From JBJHBP01 sp050485685 (lineage in GTDB: Bacteria; Pseudomonadota; Gammaproteobacteria; Steroidobacterales; Rariloculaceae): DNA of 64,000 nucleotides. Positions within the stretch are counted from its first letter, which is position 1, and each line of letters begins with the position of its first letter. Position numbers and translations under genes: made by a program. Under the pieces are notes generated by a model. The model was given only the letters and a program-made list of their open reading frames with translations, was not told where the DNA came from and made no database searches. This document shows positions 14,353 through 22,985 of the stretch, one piece after another. Where the stretch lies: NCBI GenBank assembly GCA_050485685.1, contig JBJHBW010000002.1, forward strand, positions 167,053 through 231,052, given 5' to 3'.

Positions 14353-16770
14353 TCAAACGTCCAGATTCGCAACCGTCAACGCATTGCGTTCGATGAACTC
14401 ACGCCGCGGTTCAACATGATCCCCCATCAGGGTCGTGAATATCTCATCCGCGGCAACAGCATCCTCTATCCGCACCTGCATCAACCGGCGCGTCTCCGGA
14501 TTGACGGTGGTCTCCCACAACTGATCCGGATTCATTTCACCCAGACCCTTGTAACGCTGAATACTCTGGCCCTGCTTGGCCTGATTCATCAGCCAGTCCA
14601 CCGCATCGGGAAAGCTGCTCACCTCGTGGCGGTCCTTGCCACGCAGCACGTAGGCACCTTCGGCAATCAGTCCCTTCATCTCGGTACCGGTGGAAGCGAT
14701 GCGCCGGTACTCCGGTGACCGGAAGAAACCCTTCTGAATCGTGCGCGGCGTACTCACACCATGATGTTCATGCACGACGGCAAGGCCACCGTCGGTGTCT
14801 TCGGTTGCCGGTTCATAGCGGACCCGATAACGTGGGCCGTCGCCGTTGAGTATGCGCAGTCTTTCCTGCAGCTGCCGCGCCCAGTCGGAGAGAAATGCGT
14901 CGTTCGTGAGCTGCTCGGCCGTGACTTCCGGAAGCCACATCATCGCGCGCAGAACGTTGGCATCGTAACGTCGTCCCCAACGCTCGATGATGGCGCGTGT
15001 TTCCATGTAGCGGCGTGCCAGGTTCTCCAGCGACTGCCCCTCGAGCACCGGAAATTCAGATCGTCCGGTATGCAGAACGGCATCCTGTGTCGCACTGGAC
15101 AGCAGCAGTGCGTTGAGCTCGGCATCGTCCTTGACGTAGTACTCCTGTTTACCGCGCTTGAGCTTGTACAGCGGCGGCTGCGCAATATAGACGTGACCAC
15201 GCTCGATGAGCTCCGGCATCTGTCGATAGAAGAACGTAAGCAGCAGCGTGCGGATATGTGAGCCGTCGACGTCGGCGTCAGTCATGATGATGATGCGGTG
15301 ATAGCGAAGCGCGGACACATCGAATTCTTCTCGCCCTATACCGCAACCCAGTGCCGTGATCAGCGTGCCGACTTCGGCTGACTGCAGCATCTTGTCGAAA
15401 CGTGCTTTTTCTACGTTAAGGATTTTTCCTTTAAGAGGAAGTATCGCCTGTGTACGACGATCCCGGCCCTGCTTGGCTGAGCCGCCGGCTGAATCGCCCT
15501 CAACGAGAAACAGTTCCGACAGCGCCGGATCCTTCTCCTGACAGTCCGCAAGCTTGCCCGGCAGTCCCGCGATATCCAGCGCGCCCTTGCGACGTGTCAT
15601 CTCACGGGCCTTGCGCGCCGCTTCGCGGGCGCGTGCCGCTTCGATGATCTTTCCGACGATCACCTTGGCTTCATTCGGGTTCTCGAGCAGGAAGGTGTCC
15701 AGGCGCTCGGCTACGACTGCCTCGACCGCACCCTTGGCTTCGGATGAGACGAGCTTGTCCTTGGTCTGCGACGAGAACTTCGGGTCAGGGAGTTTCACGG
15801 ACAACACGGCCGTGAGTCCCTCGCGGGCATCATCGCCCGAGGTCGCCACCTTCTCGCGCTTGCCTATGCCCTCGCGCTCTATATAGCCGTTCAGGGTGCG
15901 GGTCAGCGCCGCACGAAAACCGGCCAGATGCGTTCCACCGTCGCGCTGCGGGATCGTGTTCGTATAGCAGAACATGCTTTCCTGGTAGGCATCGTTCCAC
16001 TGCAACGCCACTTCCACGTGCACATCGCCGCGCGTCTCCTCGAAGTACAGCACGGTGGGATGGATCGTGGTCTTGTTGCGGTTCAGGTGCTCGACGAAGG
16101 CACGTATCCCACCGGCGAACTGAAACACGTCGCTGCGATCGTCACGCTCGTCCTTCAGCGCAATACGAACCCCGGAGTTCAGGAACGACAGTTCGCGCAA
16201 CCGCTTGGCCAGGATGTCGTAATTGAACTCTATGTTCGAAAAGGTGTTCTGACTGGGCTTGAAATGGATGGTCGTGCCACTGCGTTCAGTCTTGCCCACG
16301 GCCGCGAGCGCACCCTGAGGGACACCAATGTGGTAAATCTGCTGATAGATCTGCCCGCCCCTGTGTATGGTCAGCTTCAGGGTTTCGGACAGGGCGTTGA
16401 CCACGGAGACGCCTACGCCATGCAGGCCTCCGGACACCTTGTAGGAGTTGTCGTCGAACTTTCCGCCGGCGTGCAGCACCGTCATGATGACTTCGGCTGC
16501 GGAGCGACCTTCCTCCGGGTGAATATCCACCGGAATGCCGCGGCCATCGTCGGAAACGGTGATCGACTCGTCCGGATGAATGGTGACGCTGATCTGGCTG
16601 CAGAAGCCCGCCAGCGCTTCGTCGATTGAGTTATCGACAACCTCGAACACCATGTGATGCAGCCCTGTGCCGTCATCGGTATCGCCGATGTACATGCCCG
16701 GGCGTTTGCGCACCGCATCAAGGCCTTTTAAGACCTTGATATTCTTGGAAGTATATTCGTTCTGGCTCAT
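14353..16770 (-). CDS. gyrB: DNA gyrase subunit B
   Basis: ATPase subunit of DNA gyrase, 805 aa, full length. It starts MSQNEYTSKNIKVLKGLDAVRKRPGMYIGDT, followed by GHKL ATPase motifs (DNSIDEA, DGRGIPV, GLHGVGVSVVNAL), the transducer domain, and the TOPRIM domain with EGDSAGGSAKQGRDR and DADVDGSHIRTLLLTF. The extra C-terminal insertion typical of gammaproteobacterial GyrB is present (about 560-730). It ends in IERNALTVANLDV. It follows recF after 30 bp. Confidence 0.99.
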   Translation of the reverse strand: MSQNEYTSKNIKVLKGLDAVRKRPGMYIGDTDDGTGLHHMVFEVVDNSIDEALAGFCSQISVTIHPDESITVSDDGRGIPVDIHPEEGRSAAEVIMTVLHAGGKFDDNSYKVSGGLHGVGVSVVNALSETLKLTIHRGGQIYQQIYHIGVPQGALAAVGKTERSGTTIHFKPSQNTFSNIEFNYDILAKRLRELSFLNSGVRIALKDERDDRSDVFQFAGGIRAFVEHLNRNKTTIHPTVLYFEETRGDVHVEVALQWNDAYQESMFCYTNTIPQRDGGTHLAGFRAALTRTLNGYIEREGIGKREKVATSGDDAREGLTAVLSVKLPDPKFSSQTKDKLVSSEAKGAVEAVVAERLDTFLLENPNEAKVIVGKIIEAARAREAARKAREMTRRKGALDIAGLPGKLADCQEKDPALSELFLVEGDSAGGSAKQGRDRRTQAILPLKGKILNVEKARFDKMLQSAEVGTLITALGCGIGREEFDVSALRYHRIIIMTDADVDGSHIRTLLLTFFYRQMPELIERGHVYIAQPPLYKLKRGKQEYYVKDDAELNALLLSSATQDAVLHTGRSEFPVLEGQSLENLARRYMETRAIIERWGRRYDANVLRAMMWLPEVTAEQLTNDAFLSDWARQLQERLRILNGDGPRYRVRYEPATEDTDGGLAVVHEHHGVSTPRTIQKGFFRSPEYRRIASTGTEMKGLIAEGAYVLRGKDRHEVSSFPDAVDWLMNQAKQGQSIQRYKGLGEMNPDQLWETTVNPETRRLMQVRIEDAVAADEIFTTLMGDHVEPRREFIERNALTVANLDV

Positions 16771-16800
16771 GCGGAACCGGCCTTCAGGTAAACCGGATCA

Positions 16801-17874
16801 TTATACCACCTGTCGGACCCTGCCCTGTTCCACGTGGAACAAAGGGTAGCCGGCTGCATGGTTGAGCTGTTCGACCGACAGACCCGTGACGAACAATTGC
16901 GCCCCCGTCTTCGCCAACTCCGAGTCCAGGCGTTCCCGGGCCCCGAGGTCCAGTTCAGCCGCCGGATCATCCACCAGCAGCACGGGGGACCCTCCGGCTG
17001 TCGCTCCAATCCGGGCCTGCGCCAATAGCAGCGTCGCGGCCACCAGCTTTTGCTGCCCGCGTGATGCGGTGTCCCTGACGGCACCTGCGTCCATATAAAA
17101 CCCAAGATCGGCCCGGTGCGGCCCCACCTGGGTCACACGAAAACGTGCCTCTCCCGCCGCGGAATCCGCCAGAGCTTGCGCCAGCGACGCCCCGTCCCGC
17201 CAACCGGCGCGATAGAGAACCCTCACAGGCTCCCCAAGCAGCCCCCGCCCGATCTCTTCAGCCTCCACAGTCAGTCTGTCTACATAGGATTTTCGGGCGT
17301 CATGAACCGCCTCGCCGGCTTCCGCCAGCGCCTGCGTCCAGCTGCGCATTTCCTGGCCCCCAGGTCCATCGCGCTTGAGGATGGCATTGCGCTGACTCAG
17401 GACTCGGCGATAGCGCCGCCACAGCACCAGGTAATTGTGTTCCACGTGGAACACACCCCAGTCCAGAAACCGACGCCGCTCTCCGGGACCGCCTTCAACA
17501 AGGTCGTGAAGTCCCGGACCAATCGCCTGAACACCCAGCAATGTGGAAAGCTCCAGCAGCCCCTTGCCGCTGGCCCCATCCACCCGAATCGCCAATCCCG
17601 ACGAACTGAAGCCTATACCGATCCTGTGCGCCGCCCCTTCCGGGCCGTTGTCGGTTTCACCATAAACCGAGAGCCCCGCTTCCCCGCGACGCACCAGCTG
17701 TTTCAGTTGGCGCGTACGGAACGAGCGACCACGTCCCAGCAGAAAGACCGCCTCCAGAAGGCTGGTCTTGCCGGCACCGTTCGCACCAAAGATGTAATTG
17801 CGCTGCGGATGCAGCGACATCTCGGCCTGCGCTATGCAGCGCACCCCTTCGATCCGCAGTCTCCGTAGGGCCAC
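16801..17874 (-). CDS. recF: DNA replication and repair protein RecF
   Basis: SMC-like ATPase that, with RecO and RecR, loads RecA at gapped DNA. 357 aa from a GTG at 17874, giving VALRRLRIEGVRCI at the expected N terminus. Walker A is GANGAGKT (30-37), the signature region SRGQQKLVAATLLLAQ and Walker B VLLVDDPAAELD lie near the C terminus. Two 16-bp palindromes encoding FHVEH (142-146) and FHVEQ (346-350) are parS-like sites. The longer frame to 17970 overlaps dnaN and is unlikely. Confidence 0.97.
   Translation of the reverse strand: MALRRLRIEGVRCIAQAEMSLHPQRNYIFGANGAGKTSLLEAVFLLGRGRSFRTRQLKQLVRRGEAGLSVYGETDNGPEGAAHRIGIGFSSSGLAIRVDGASGKGLLELSTLLGVQAIGPGLHDLVEGGPGERRRFLDWGVFHVEHNYLVLWRRYRRVLSQRNAILKRDGPGGQEMRSWTQALAEAGEAVHDARKSYVDRLTVEAEEIGRGLLGEPVRVLYRAGWRDGASLAQALADSAAGEARFRVTQVGPHRADLGFYMDAGAVRDTASRGQQKLVAATLLLAQARIGATAGGSPVLLVDDPAAELDLGARERLDSELAKTGAQLFVTGLSVEQLNHAAGYPLFHVEQGRVRQVV
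16826..16841. promoter_or_regulatory. parS: parS site (ParB-binding palindrome) 1
   Basis: Perfect palindrome TGTTCCACGTGGAACA, matching the bacterial parS consensus. It lies in the 3' end of recF, about 17 kb from parA-parB in the same origin region. ParB should nucleate here and spread to organise the origin. Confidence 0.88.
17438..17453. promoter_or_regulatory. parS: parS site (ParB-binding palindrome) 2
   Basis: Second identical copy, TGTTCCACGTGGAACA, with the palindrome extended to 17437-17454. It is inside recF, 612 bp from the first copy. Two exact copies so close together are very unlikely by chance. Confidence 0.88.
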
Positions 17875-17906
17875 CGTTTTCCGTCTGCCCTGCCGCGAGC
17901 TCCGCG

Positions 17907-19004
17907 CTAGAGCCGCATGGGCATGACCACGAACTTCCCGTCTTCCTGCCCTACTTCCGTAATCAGGCAACTGGAATTGGAATCCGTCACACCCATGCTC
18001 ACCTGCTCACCGTCCACTGCGGCGAGTGCATCCAGCAGGTAGGTCACATTGAAGCCAATTTCCATCGCTTCGCCCTTGTACTCGACCTCCAGCGCCTCTT
18101 CGGCCTCTTCCTGTTCCGGGTTGTTGGCCTGAATCAGAACACTGTTCGGCTCCAGCGTCAGACGAACGCCACGATACTTCTCGTTCGACAGGATGGCTGC
18201 CCGCTGCAGTGACTGCCGGAAAAGCGCCCTGTCAGCCACCAGGACATTCCCCGGGTTGACTGGAATCACACGACTGTAATCAGGAAACCGGCCGTCAATC
18301 AGCTTTGACGTCATCCGTATACTGCCAAGGCCGAAGCGGATGTGGTTGGCCCCGAGCGAAATCTCCACATCGCCTTCCCCGTCCAGCAGGCGATTGAGCT
18401 CCAGCACGCCCTTGCGCGGCACGATCACCTGTTCGGCCTTGTCTGCCTTGCGCTCCAGATCAAGCTCCGCCAGTGCCAGACGGTGTCCGTCAGTGGCAAC
18501 ACCGCGCAGCTTCTTGCCACTGGTCTCGAACAGGAGGCCATTCAGGTAATAGCGCACATCCTGCTGGGCCATGGAAAAATGTGTCTTGGCAATCAGTCGC
18601 CCCAGGCCTTCCTGCGGCACGGTCAGCGTCTGCAGGGCATTGATGTCCTCGACGATGGGAAAATCCGCTGCCGACAGGCTGGACAACGTAAACCGGCTGC
18701 GTCCCGCCTTCACGGTCACGCGTTCCCCGCTCAGCGACAATTCCACCTTCGCACCGTCGCCCAGTGCTCGGATGATGTCATGCAGCTTTCGTCCAGGCAC
18801 CGTGATCTCGCCCTCCGCCTCGCCGTCCACATCGACGTTGGCGACCAGCTCCACTTCCAGATCCGTGGCCGTGACGCTCAGCCTGTTGCCCTTCAGCGCC
18901 AGCAGCACGTTGCTCAAAATCGGCATGGTCTGACGGCGCTCAACGACACCGATAACCGCCTGGAGGGGACCCAGAACAGTTTCACGAGCTGCACTGAACT
19001 TCAT
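17907..19004 (-). CDS. dnaN: DNA polymerase III beta sliding clamp
   Basis: Processivity clamp of the replicative polymerase, 365 aa, E. coli size 366. It starts MKFSAARETVLGPLQAVIGVVERRQTMPILSN and ends FVVMPMRL, both family hallmarks, with the three repeated clamp domains between. It sits between dnaA and recF in the conserved dnaA-dnaN-recF-gyrB order. Confidence 0.99.
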   Translation of the reverse strand: MKFSAARETVLGPLQAVIGVVERRQTMPILSNVLLALKGNRLSVTATDLEVELVANVDVDGEAEGEITVPGRKLHDIIRALGDGAKVELSLSGERVTVKAGRSRFTLSSLSAADFPIVEDINALQTLTVPQEGLGRLIAKTHFSMAQQDVRYYLNGLLFETSGKKLRGVATDGHRLALAELDLERKADKAEQVIVPRKGVLELNRLLDGEGDVEISLGANHIRFGLGSIRMTSKLIDGRFPDYSRVIPVNPGNVLVADRALFRQSLQRAAILSNEKYRGVRLTLEPNSVLIQANNPEQEEAEEALEVEYKGEAMEIGFNVTYLLDALAAVDGEQVSMGVTDSNSSCLITEVGQEDGKFVVMPMRL

Positions 19005-19191
19005 TGTTATTACCTGTATATCTTAAAACTTACTGATACTGTTATAGTCGCCGAAATCGCTGGATAACCTAATTTTATATTTATTTATCAATTAGTTATA
19101 ACTACGTCCAACCACCCCGGAAAATCCATTCTTCCTGTTGATAACCTGTCAGGGAAAACCGGCGCAGAAATTATCCACAGCTTTCCCACCC
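19005..19191. other. oriC: Candidate oriC region, dnaA-dnaN spacer
   Basis: Contains an exact DnaA box TTATCCACA (19171-19179), a one-mismatch box on the opposite strand (19136-19144), a two-mismatch box (19059-19067) and a strongly AT-rich stretch (about 19068-19102) suitable as an unwinding element. It may also hold the dnaN promoter. The other spacer beside dnaA (20542-20768) has one perfect box, so the functional origin could include either or both. Confidence 0.6.
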
Positions 19192-20541
19192 TCATGTCGT
19201 CAGGGTTCTGAGCAGGTTGTTATAGTCCTCCGCAACACGCAGTTCGGTGTCCCTCAGTTCCTTTACCCTGCGACAGGCATGTAACACCGTCGTATGGTCC
19301 CGACCCCCGAAAGCATCGCCGATTTCCGGCAGGCTGTGAGTGGTCAGTTCCTTTGCCAGCCCCATCGCGATCTGGCGCGGACGGGCAATGGAGCGGTTGC
19401 GGCGCTTGGACAGCAGATCGGCAACGCGAATCTTGAAGTACGCGGCTACCGTCTTCTGAATGTTGTCTATCGTGACCAGCTTTTCCTGTAACGCCAGCAG
19501 ATCCCGCAGCGCTTCGCGCGTGAGCTCAAGCGTAATGGGTTGCCCGGTGAATCTGGAATTGGCGATCACACGGCGCAGCGCACCTTCCAGTTCGCGCACG
19601 TTGGAACGTATCCGCTGCGCGATGAAGAACGCAACTTCCTCCGGCAGCACTTCGCCGTCATTGAGTGCCTTGCTCATCAGAATGGCCACCGAGGTTTCCA
19701 GCTCAGGCGGTTCTATGGCCACGGTAAGGCCCCAGCCGAACCTGGATTTCAGCCTTTCCTCCAGACCCGAGACTTCCTTCGGATAGCGGTCACAGGTCAG
19801 TACAATTTGCCGCTGACCTTCAAGCAAGGCATTGAAAGTATGGAAGAATTCTTCCTGAGACCGGTCCTTGCCGGCAAAAAACTGGATGTCATCTATCAGC
19901 AGGGCATCAAGACTTCGGTAGGAGCGCTTGAACTCGGCGATGGTGTTGTGCTGAAGACCGCGCACCATATCGCCAACGAACCGCTCGGAATGGATATAGG
20001 CGACCCGCGCGCCGCTGTCGCGCTGCAGGATCGCGTTACCTATGGCGTGCATCAGATGGGTCTTGCCCAGGCCCACGCCGCCATAGATGAACAGCGGGTT
20101 ATACGCATGGCCGGGGTTGCTCCCGACCTGTACAGCAGCCGCACGGGCCAGCTGATTGCTCTTGCCCTCGACGAAATTATCGAACGTAAACGCAGGGTTG
20201 AGCCGGTTGCCGATGGCAACGTCCGGCGCCACGGGCTCCTTCCTGACCGGGACGGGCGCGGCGCGGGGCACCGAAGTCGGAGCTACACGACGACTACCCA
20301 CTTCCAGCAGCACCTCGGCGCCCTGATGGCTCTCCCACCAAAGGTTGATATGCTCAAGACAATTCCCGCGTACCCAGTCCACGACGAACCGGTTCGGCGC
20401 CAGCAGGCGCAGCACCGGGCCATCCTCCACAGCCTGCAGGGGACGAATCCACGTATTGAACTGCTGCTCCGACAGCTCTGCTGCCAGGGTAGCGAGACAT
20501 TGGCTCCAGAGGGACGGAGAGACCGCCGGGTTTTCAGACAC
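19192..20541 (-). CDS. dnaA: Chromosomal replication initiator DnaA
   Basis: AAA+ initiator that binds DnaA boxes and melts oriC, 449 aa. Domain I (1-80) has LSEQQFNTWIRPL; domain III has Walker A GGVGLGKTHLMHAIGN (about 153-168), Walker B ALLIDDIQFFAGKD and sensor motifs; domain IV carries the DNA-binding signature GGRDHTTVLHACR near the C terminus. It is divergent from rpmH and upstream of dnaN on the minus strand. Confidence 0.99.
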   Translation of the reverse strand: MSENPAVSPSLWSQCLATLAAELSEQQFNTWIRPLQAVEDGPVLRLLAPNRFVVDWVRGNCLEHINLWWESHQGAEVLLEVGSRRVAPTSVPRAAPVPVRKEPVAPDVAIGNRLNPAFTFDNFVEGKSNQLARAAAVQVGSNPGHAYNPLFIYGGVGLGKTHLMHAIGNAILQRDSGARVAYIHSERFVGDMVRGLQHNTIAEFKRSYRSLDALLIDDIQFFAGKDRSQEEFFHTFNALLEGQRQIVLTCDRYPKEVSGLEERLKSRFGWGLTVAIEPPELETSVAILMSKALNDGEVLPEEVAFFIAQRIRSNVRELEGALRRVIANSRFTGQPITLELTREALRDLLALQEKLVTIDNIQKTVAAYFKIRVADLLSKRRNRSIARPRQIAMGLAKELTTHSLPEIGDAFGGRDHTTVLHACRRVKELRDTELRVAEDYNNLLRTLTT

Positions 20542-20615
20542 GGTGATTACTGAATCTATAATTATTGCGCGGGGCGTGCCCGGAAGAAGGGGCAGTCTAA
20601 TACGAGCACCAACAG

Positions 20616-20624
20616 TTATCCACA
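20616..20624 (+). promoter_or_regulatory. DnaA box upstream of dnaA
   Basis: Exact TTATCCACA in the dnaA-rpmH spacer. It may serve DnaA autoregulation or be part of the origin. Confidence 0.7.
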
Positions 20625-20646
20625 GGTCACCGGAACTGGCCGCCTA

Positions 20647-20675
20647 TTGACACGACAGGCCCGCGCGCGTACAGT
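20647..20675 (+). promoter_or_regulatory. rpmH sigma-70 promoter
   Basis: TTGACA (20647-20652) and TACAGT (20670-20675) are separated by 17 bp, an excellent match to the housekeeping promoter, about 95 bp upstream of rpmH. Confidence 0.8.
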
Positions 20676-20768
20676 GCCGCGTTTCCTGTTACGCCCTCAT
20701 GTTCTTGTTTTTACTCGCAGTTTCCAAGCCTTCACGGCTGCGGAAGCTGCACTATGGTTGAGTTCAAC

Positions 20769-20903
20769 ATGAAACGCACATACCAACCCAGCAAACTGCG
20801 CCGCAAGCGCACCCACGGATTCCGGGCCCGCATGGCGACCCGGGGCGGGCGCAAGGTGCTGAACCAGCGCCGGGCCAAGGGTCGCGCTCGTCTGTGTCCC
20901 TAG
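20769..20903 (+). CDS. rpmH: 50S ribosomal protein L34
   Basis: Very basic 44-aa ribosomal protein: MKRTYQPSKLRRKR at the start, the conserved THGFRARMATRGGRKV core and a C terminus ending RARLCP, two residues shorter than E. coli L34. It is the first gene of the rpmH-rnpA-yidC-mnmE cluster, divergent from dnaA. Confidence 0.97.
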   Translation: MKRTYQPSKLRRKRTHGFRARMATRGGRKVLNQRRAKGRARLCP

Positions 20904-20929
20904 ACTGATGCGACGCCCGCAGCGGAGCA

Positions 20930-21289
20930 TTGTCGACTCGCCCTGCAGCGTTTCCGGCCGCGCACAGGCTGCTCCGATCGTCGGAATTTGGCCGCGTATT
21001 TGCTGATCCGCTACGATCGTCCGACCCGTTCTTTACGGTGCTGGCCCGCTCCAACGAAATGGATGCCGCGCGTCTGGGTCTGGCGATCTCCAAGCGAGCA
21101 GCAAAAAAAGCAGTGGACCGAAACAAGCTGAAACGACTGGCCCGTGAATCTTTCCGCCAGCAGGCAGAACTGCCTGCCGGGGATTTCGTCGTGCTTGCAC
21201 GACCTGGCGCCGCTTCCAATCCCGGCCCCGTGCTGCGCGCGAGTCTTGATCGACACTTTCAGCGGCTGAGCCGCCGTCTCGGAGCCTGA
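20930..21289 (+). CDS. rnpA: Ribonuclease P protein component
   Basis: Basic protein subunit that helps the RNase P RNA mature tRNA 5' ends, 119 aa. It has the central signature KRAAKKAVDRNKLKRLARESFR (the RNR-type RNA-binding motif) and the N-terminal FPAAHRLLRSSEFGRVF. The only usable in-frame start is TTG at 20930, since a stop lies at 20906; the GGAG before it is very close, suggesting weak initiation or coupling to rpmH. The expected yidD gene does not follow: yidC starts 4 bp later. Confidence 0.95.
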   Translation: MSTRPAAFPAAHRLLRSSEFGRVFADPLRSSDPFFTVLARSNEMDAARLGLAISKRAAKKAVDRNKLKRLARESFRQQAELPAGDFVVLARPGAASNPGPVLRASLDRHFQRLSRRLGA

Positions 21290-21293
21290 GGCC

Positions 21294-22955
21294 ATGGACA
21301 ACCTGCGCGTTTTTCTGTGGCTCACCCTGGCTGCGATGCTGTGGCTGAACTATGTCGCCTGGGACCGATATTTCTCCGAGCCTGTCGCGCAGCCCACAGT
21401 ACAGGCGGACGGCAATGACATGCCCGCCCTTCCTGCCGGCACCGATGAACTCCCGGCATTGACCCCGGCGGTCCAGGATGGAGAAGCCGGCGCGCCGGCG
21501 CTGCCTTCGGCGCCGCAGAACAGCATCACTGTGCGCACCGACGTCCTGGATCTGGTCATCGATCTTCGCGGTGGCGATCTGGTGCGTGCTGACCTGCCGC
21601 GTTATCCGGTCGACAAGGACCGCCCCGACGTTCCTGTAAGACTGCTGGATTACAACCCGGGCAGCCGCTGGGTGTTCCAGACCGGCCTGCGCGATGCGGC
21701 CGGCGGTGATGAACCCAACCACATCGCGAATTTTCGCGCCGATCAGACCGAGTACCGGCTTGCCGACGGTCAGGATGAGCTCACCGTCGTCCTTCACTGG
21801 GAGCACGATGGTGACATCGCTGCCCGCAAGATCTACACGTTCCGCCGCGGCGAATATCGCGTCGGCCTGACACTGGAACTGGATAACCAGAGCGACGCAC
21901 CGTGGCGCGGCGCCGCCTACGCGCAGATGCTGCGCGAACACCGTCCGCCACCGCGTTCGCTGATGCGTGTGGATTCCTATTCGTTCACAGGGCCTGTGCT
22001 CTACGACGGCAGCAGCTACGACAAGATCCGTTTCAACGATCTGCAGCGCCAGCCCGTCACCCAGACACTGCCCGGCGGCTGGCTGGCAAGTATCCAGCAT
22101 CACTTCCTCGCCGCTGCGGTGCCGCCACCCGATGAGGAAATCAGTTTCCGCGTCGCGGCACGCGGCGCAGACGACTACGTTGCGACCGCGCTCAGTGGCG
22201 TACGTGAAATTCCACCGGGCGGTTCGCTGCAGTATCCGTTCCAGCTGTTCGTCGGTCCGAAGCTGCAGGACCAGCTCAGGGAAACCGCCCGAGGCCTGGA
22301 ACTGACTGTCGACTACGGCTTTCTGACCATTCTCGCGCAACCCCTGTTCTGGGTGCTGTCGTGGATACATGGCTTTGTCGGCAACTGGGGATGGTCCATC
22401 ATCATCGTCACGCTGCTGATCAAGCTGGTGTTCTACAAGCTGACGGAGACCAGCGGCCGCTCCATGGCCAAGATGCGCAATCTCGCGCCGCGCCTCAAAG
22501 CGCTGCAGGAACGCTACAAGGACGATCGTCAGAAGCTCAGCCAGGCGATGATGGATCTGTACAAGAAGGAGAAGGTCAATCCGGCCGCCGGCTGTCTGCC
22601 GATCCTGATACAGATGCCGTTCTTCTTCGCGTTCTACTGGGTACTGATTGAAAGTGTGGAAATGCGACAGGCGCCGTTCATGCTGTGGCTGAACGACCTT
22701 TCCTCGCGCGACCCTTATTTCGTACTGCCGCTGCTCATGGGCGCGGCGATGTTCCTGCAGATGCGCCTGAACCCGTTGCCGCCCGATCCCATGCAGGCGC
22801 GCATCATGCAGATCATGCCCATTGTGTTCACGGTGTTTTTTGCCTTCTTCCCGTCGGGCCTGGTGCTGTACTGGCTCACGAACACCGTGCTGTCGATGGC
22901 GCAGCAATGGCGCATCAACAAATCCATCGCGGCACAGCCGCAGTCGTCCGGCTGA
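21294..22955 (+). CDS. yidC: Membrane protein insertase YidC
   Basis: Inner-membrane insertase, 553 aa. It has an N-terminal anchor (MDNLRVFLWLTLAAMLWLNYVAWDRYF), a large periplasmic beta domain (about 60-340) as in Gram-negative YidC, and the five-helix core with the conserved Arg-containing GRSMAKMRNLAPRLKALQERYKDD region and PAAGCLPILIQMPFFFAFYWVL. It ends in a TM segment followed by a short basic tail. It lies between rnpA and mnmE. Confidence 0.98.
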   Translation: MDNLRVFLWLTLAAMLWLNYVAWDRYFSEPVAQPTVQADGNDMPALPAGTDELPALTPAVQDGEAGAPALPSAPQNSITVRTDVLDLVIDLRGGDLVRADLPRYPVDKDRPDVPVRLLDYNPGSRWVFQTGLRDAAGGDEPNHIANFRADQTEYRLADGQDELTVVLHWEHDGDIAARKIYTFRRGEYRVGLTLELDNQSDAPWRGAAYAQMLREHRPPPRSLMRVDSYSFTGPVLYDGSSYDKIRFNDLQRQPVTQTLPGGWLASIQHHFLAAAVPPPDEEISFRVAARGADDYVATALSGVREIPPGGSLQYPFQLFVGPKLQDQLRETARGLELTVDYGFLTILAQPLFWVLSWIHGFVGNWGWSIIIVTLLIKLVFYKLTETSGRSMAKMRNLAPRLKALQERYKDDRQKLSQAMMDLYKKEKVNPAAGCLPILIQMPFFFAFYWVLIESVEMRQAPFMLWLNDLSSRDPYFVLPLLMGAAMFLQMRLNPLPPDPMQARIMQIMPIVFTVFFAFFPSGLVLYWLTNTVLSMAQQWRINKSIAAQPQSSG

Positions 22956-22985
22956 GTTGCCTCCGGGTGCGTCCGCGCGAACAAC

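Noticed and set aside
16012..16024. Possible third parS (CACTTCCACGTGC) in gyrB
   Set aside because: Only one half matches the palindrome; the right half is not TGGAACA.
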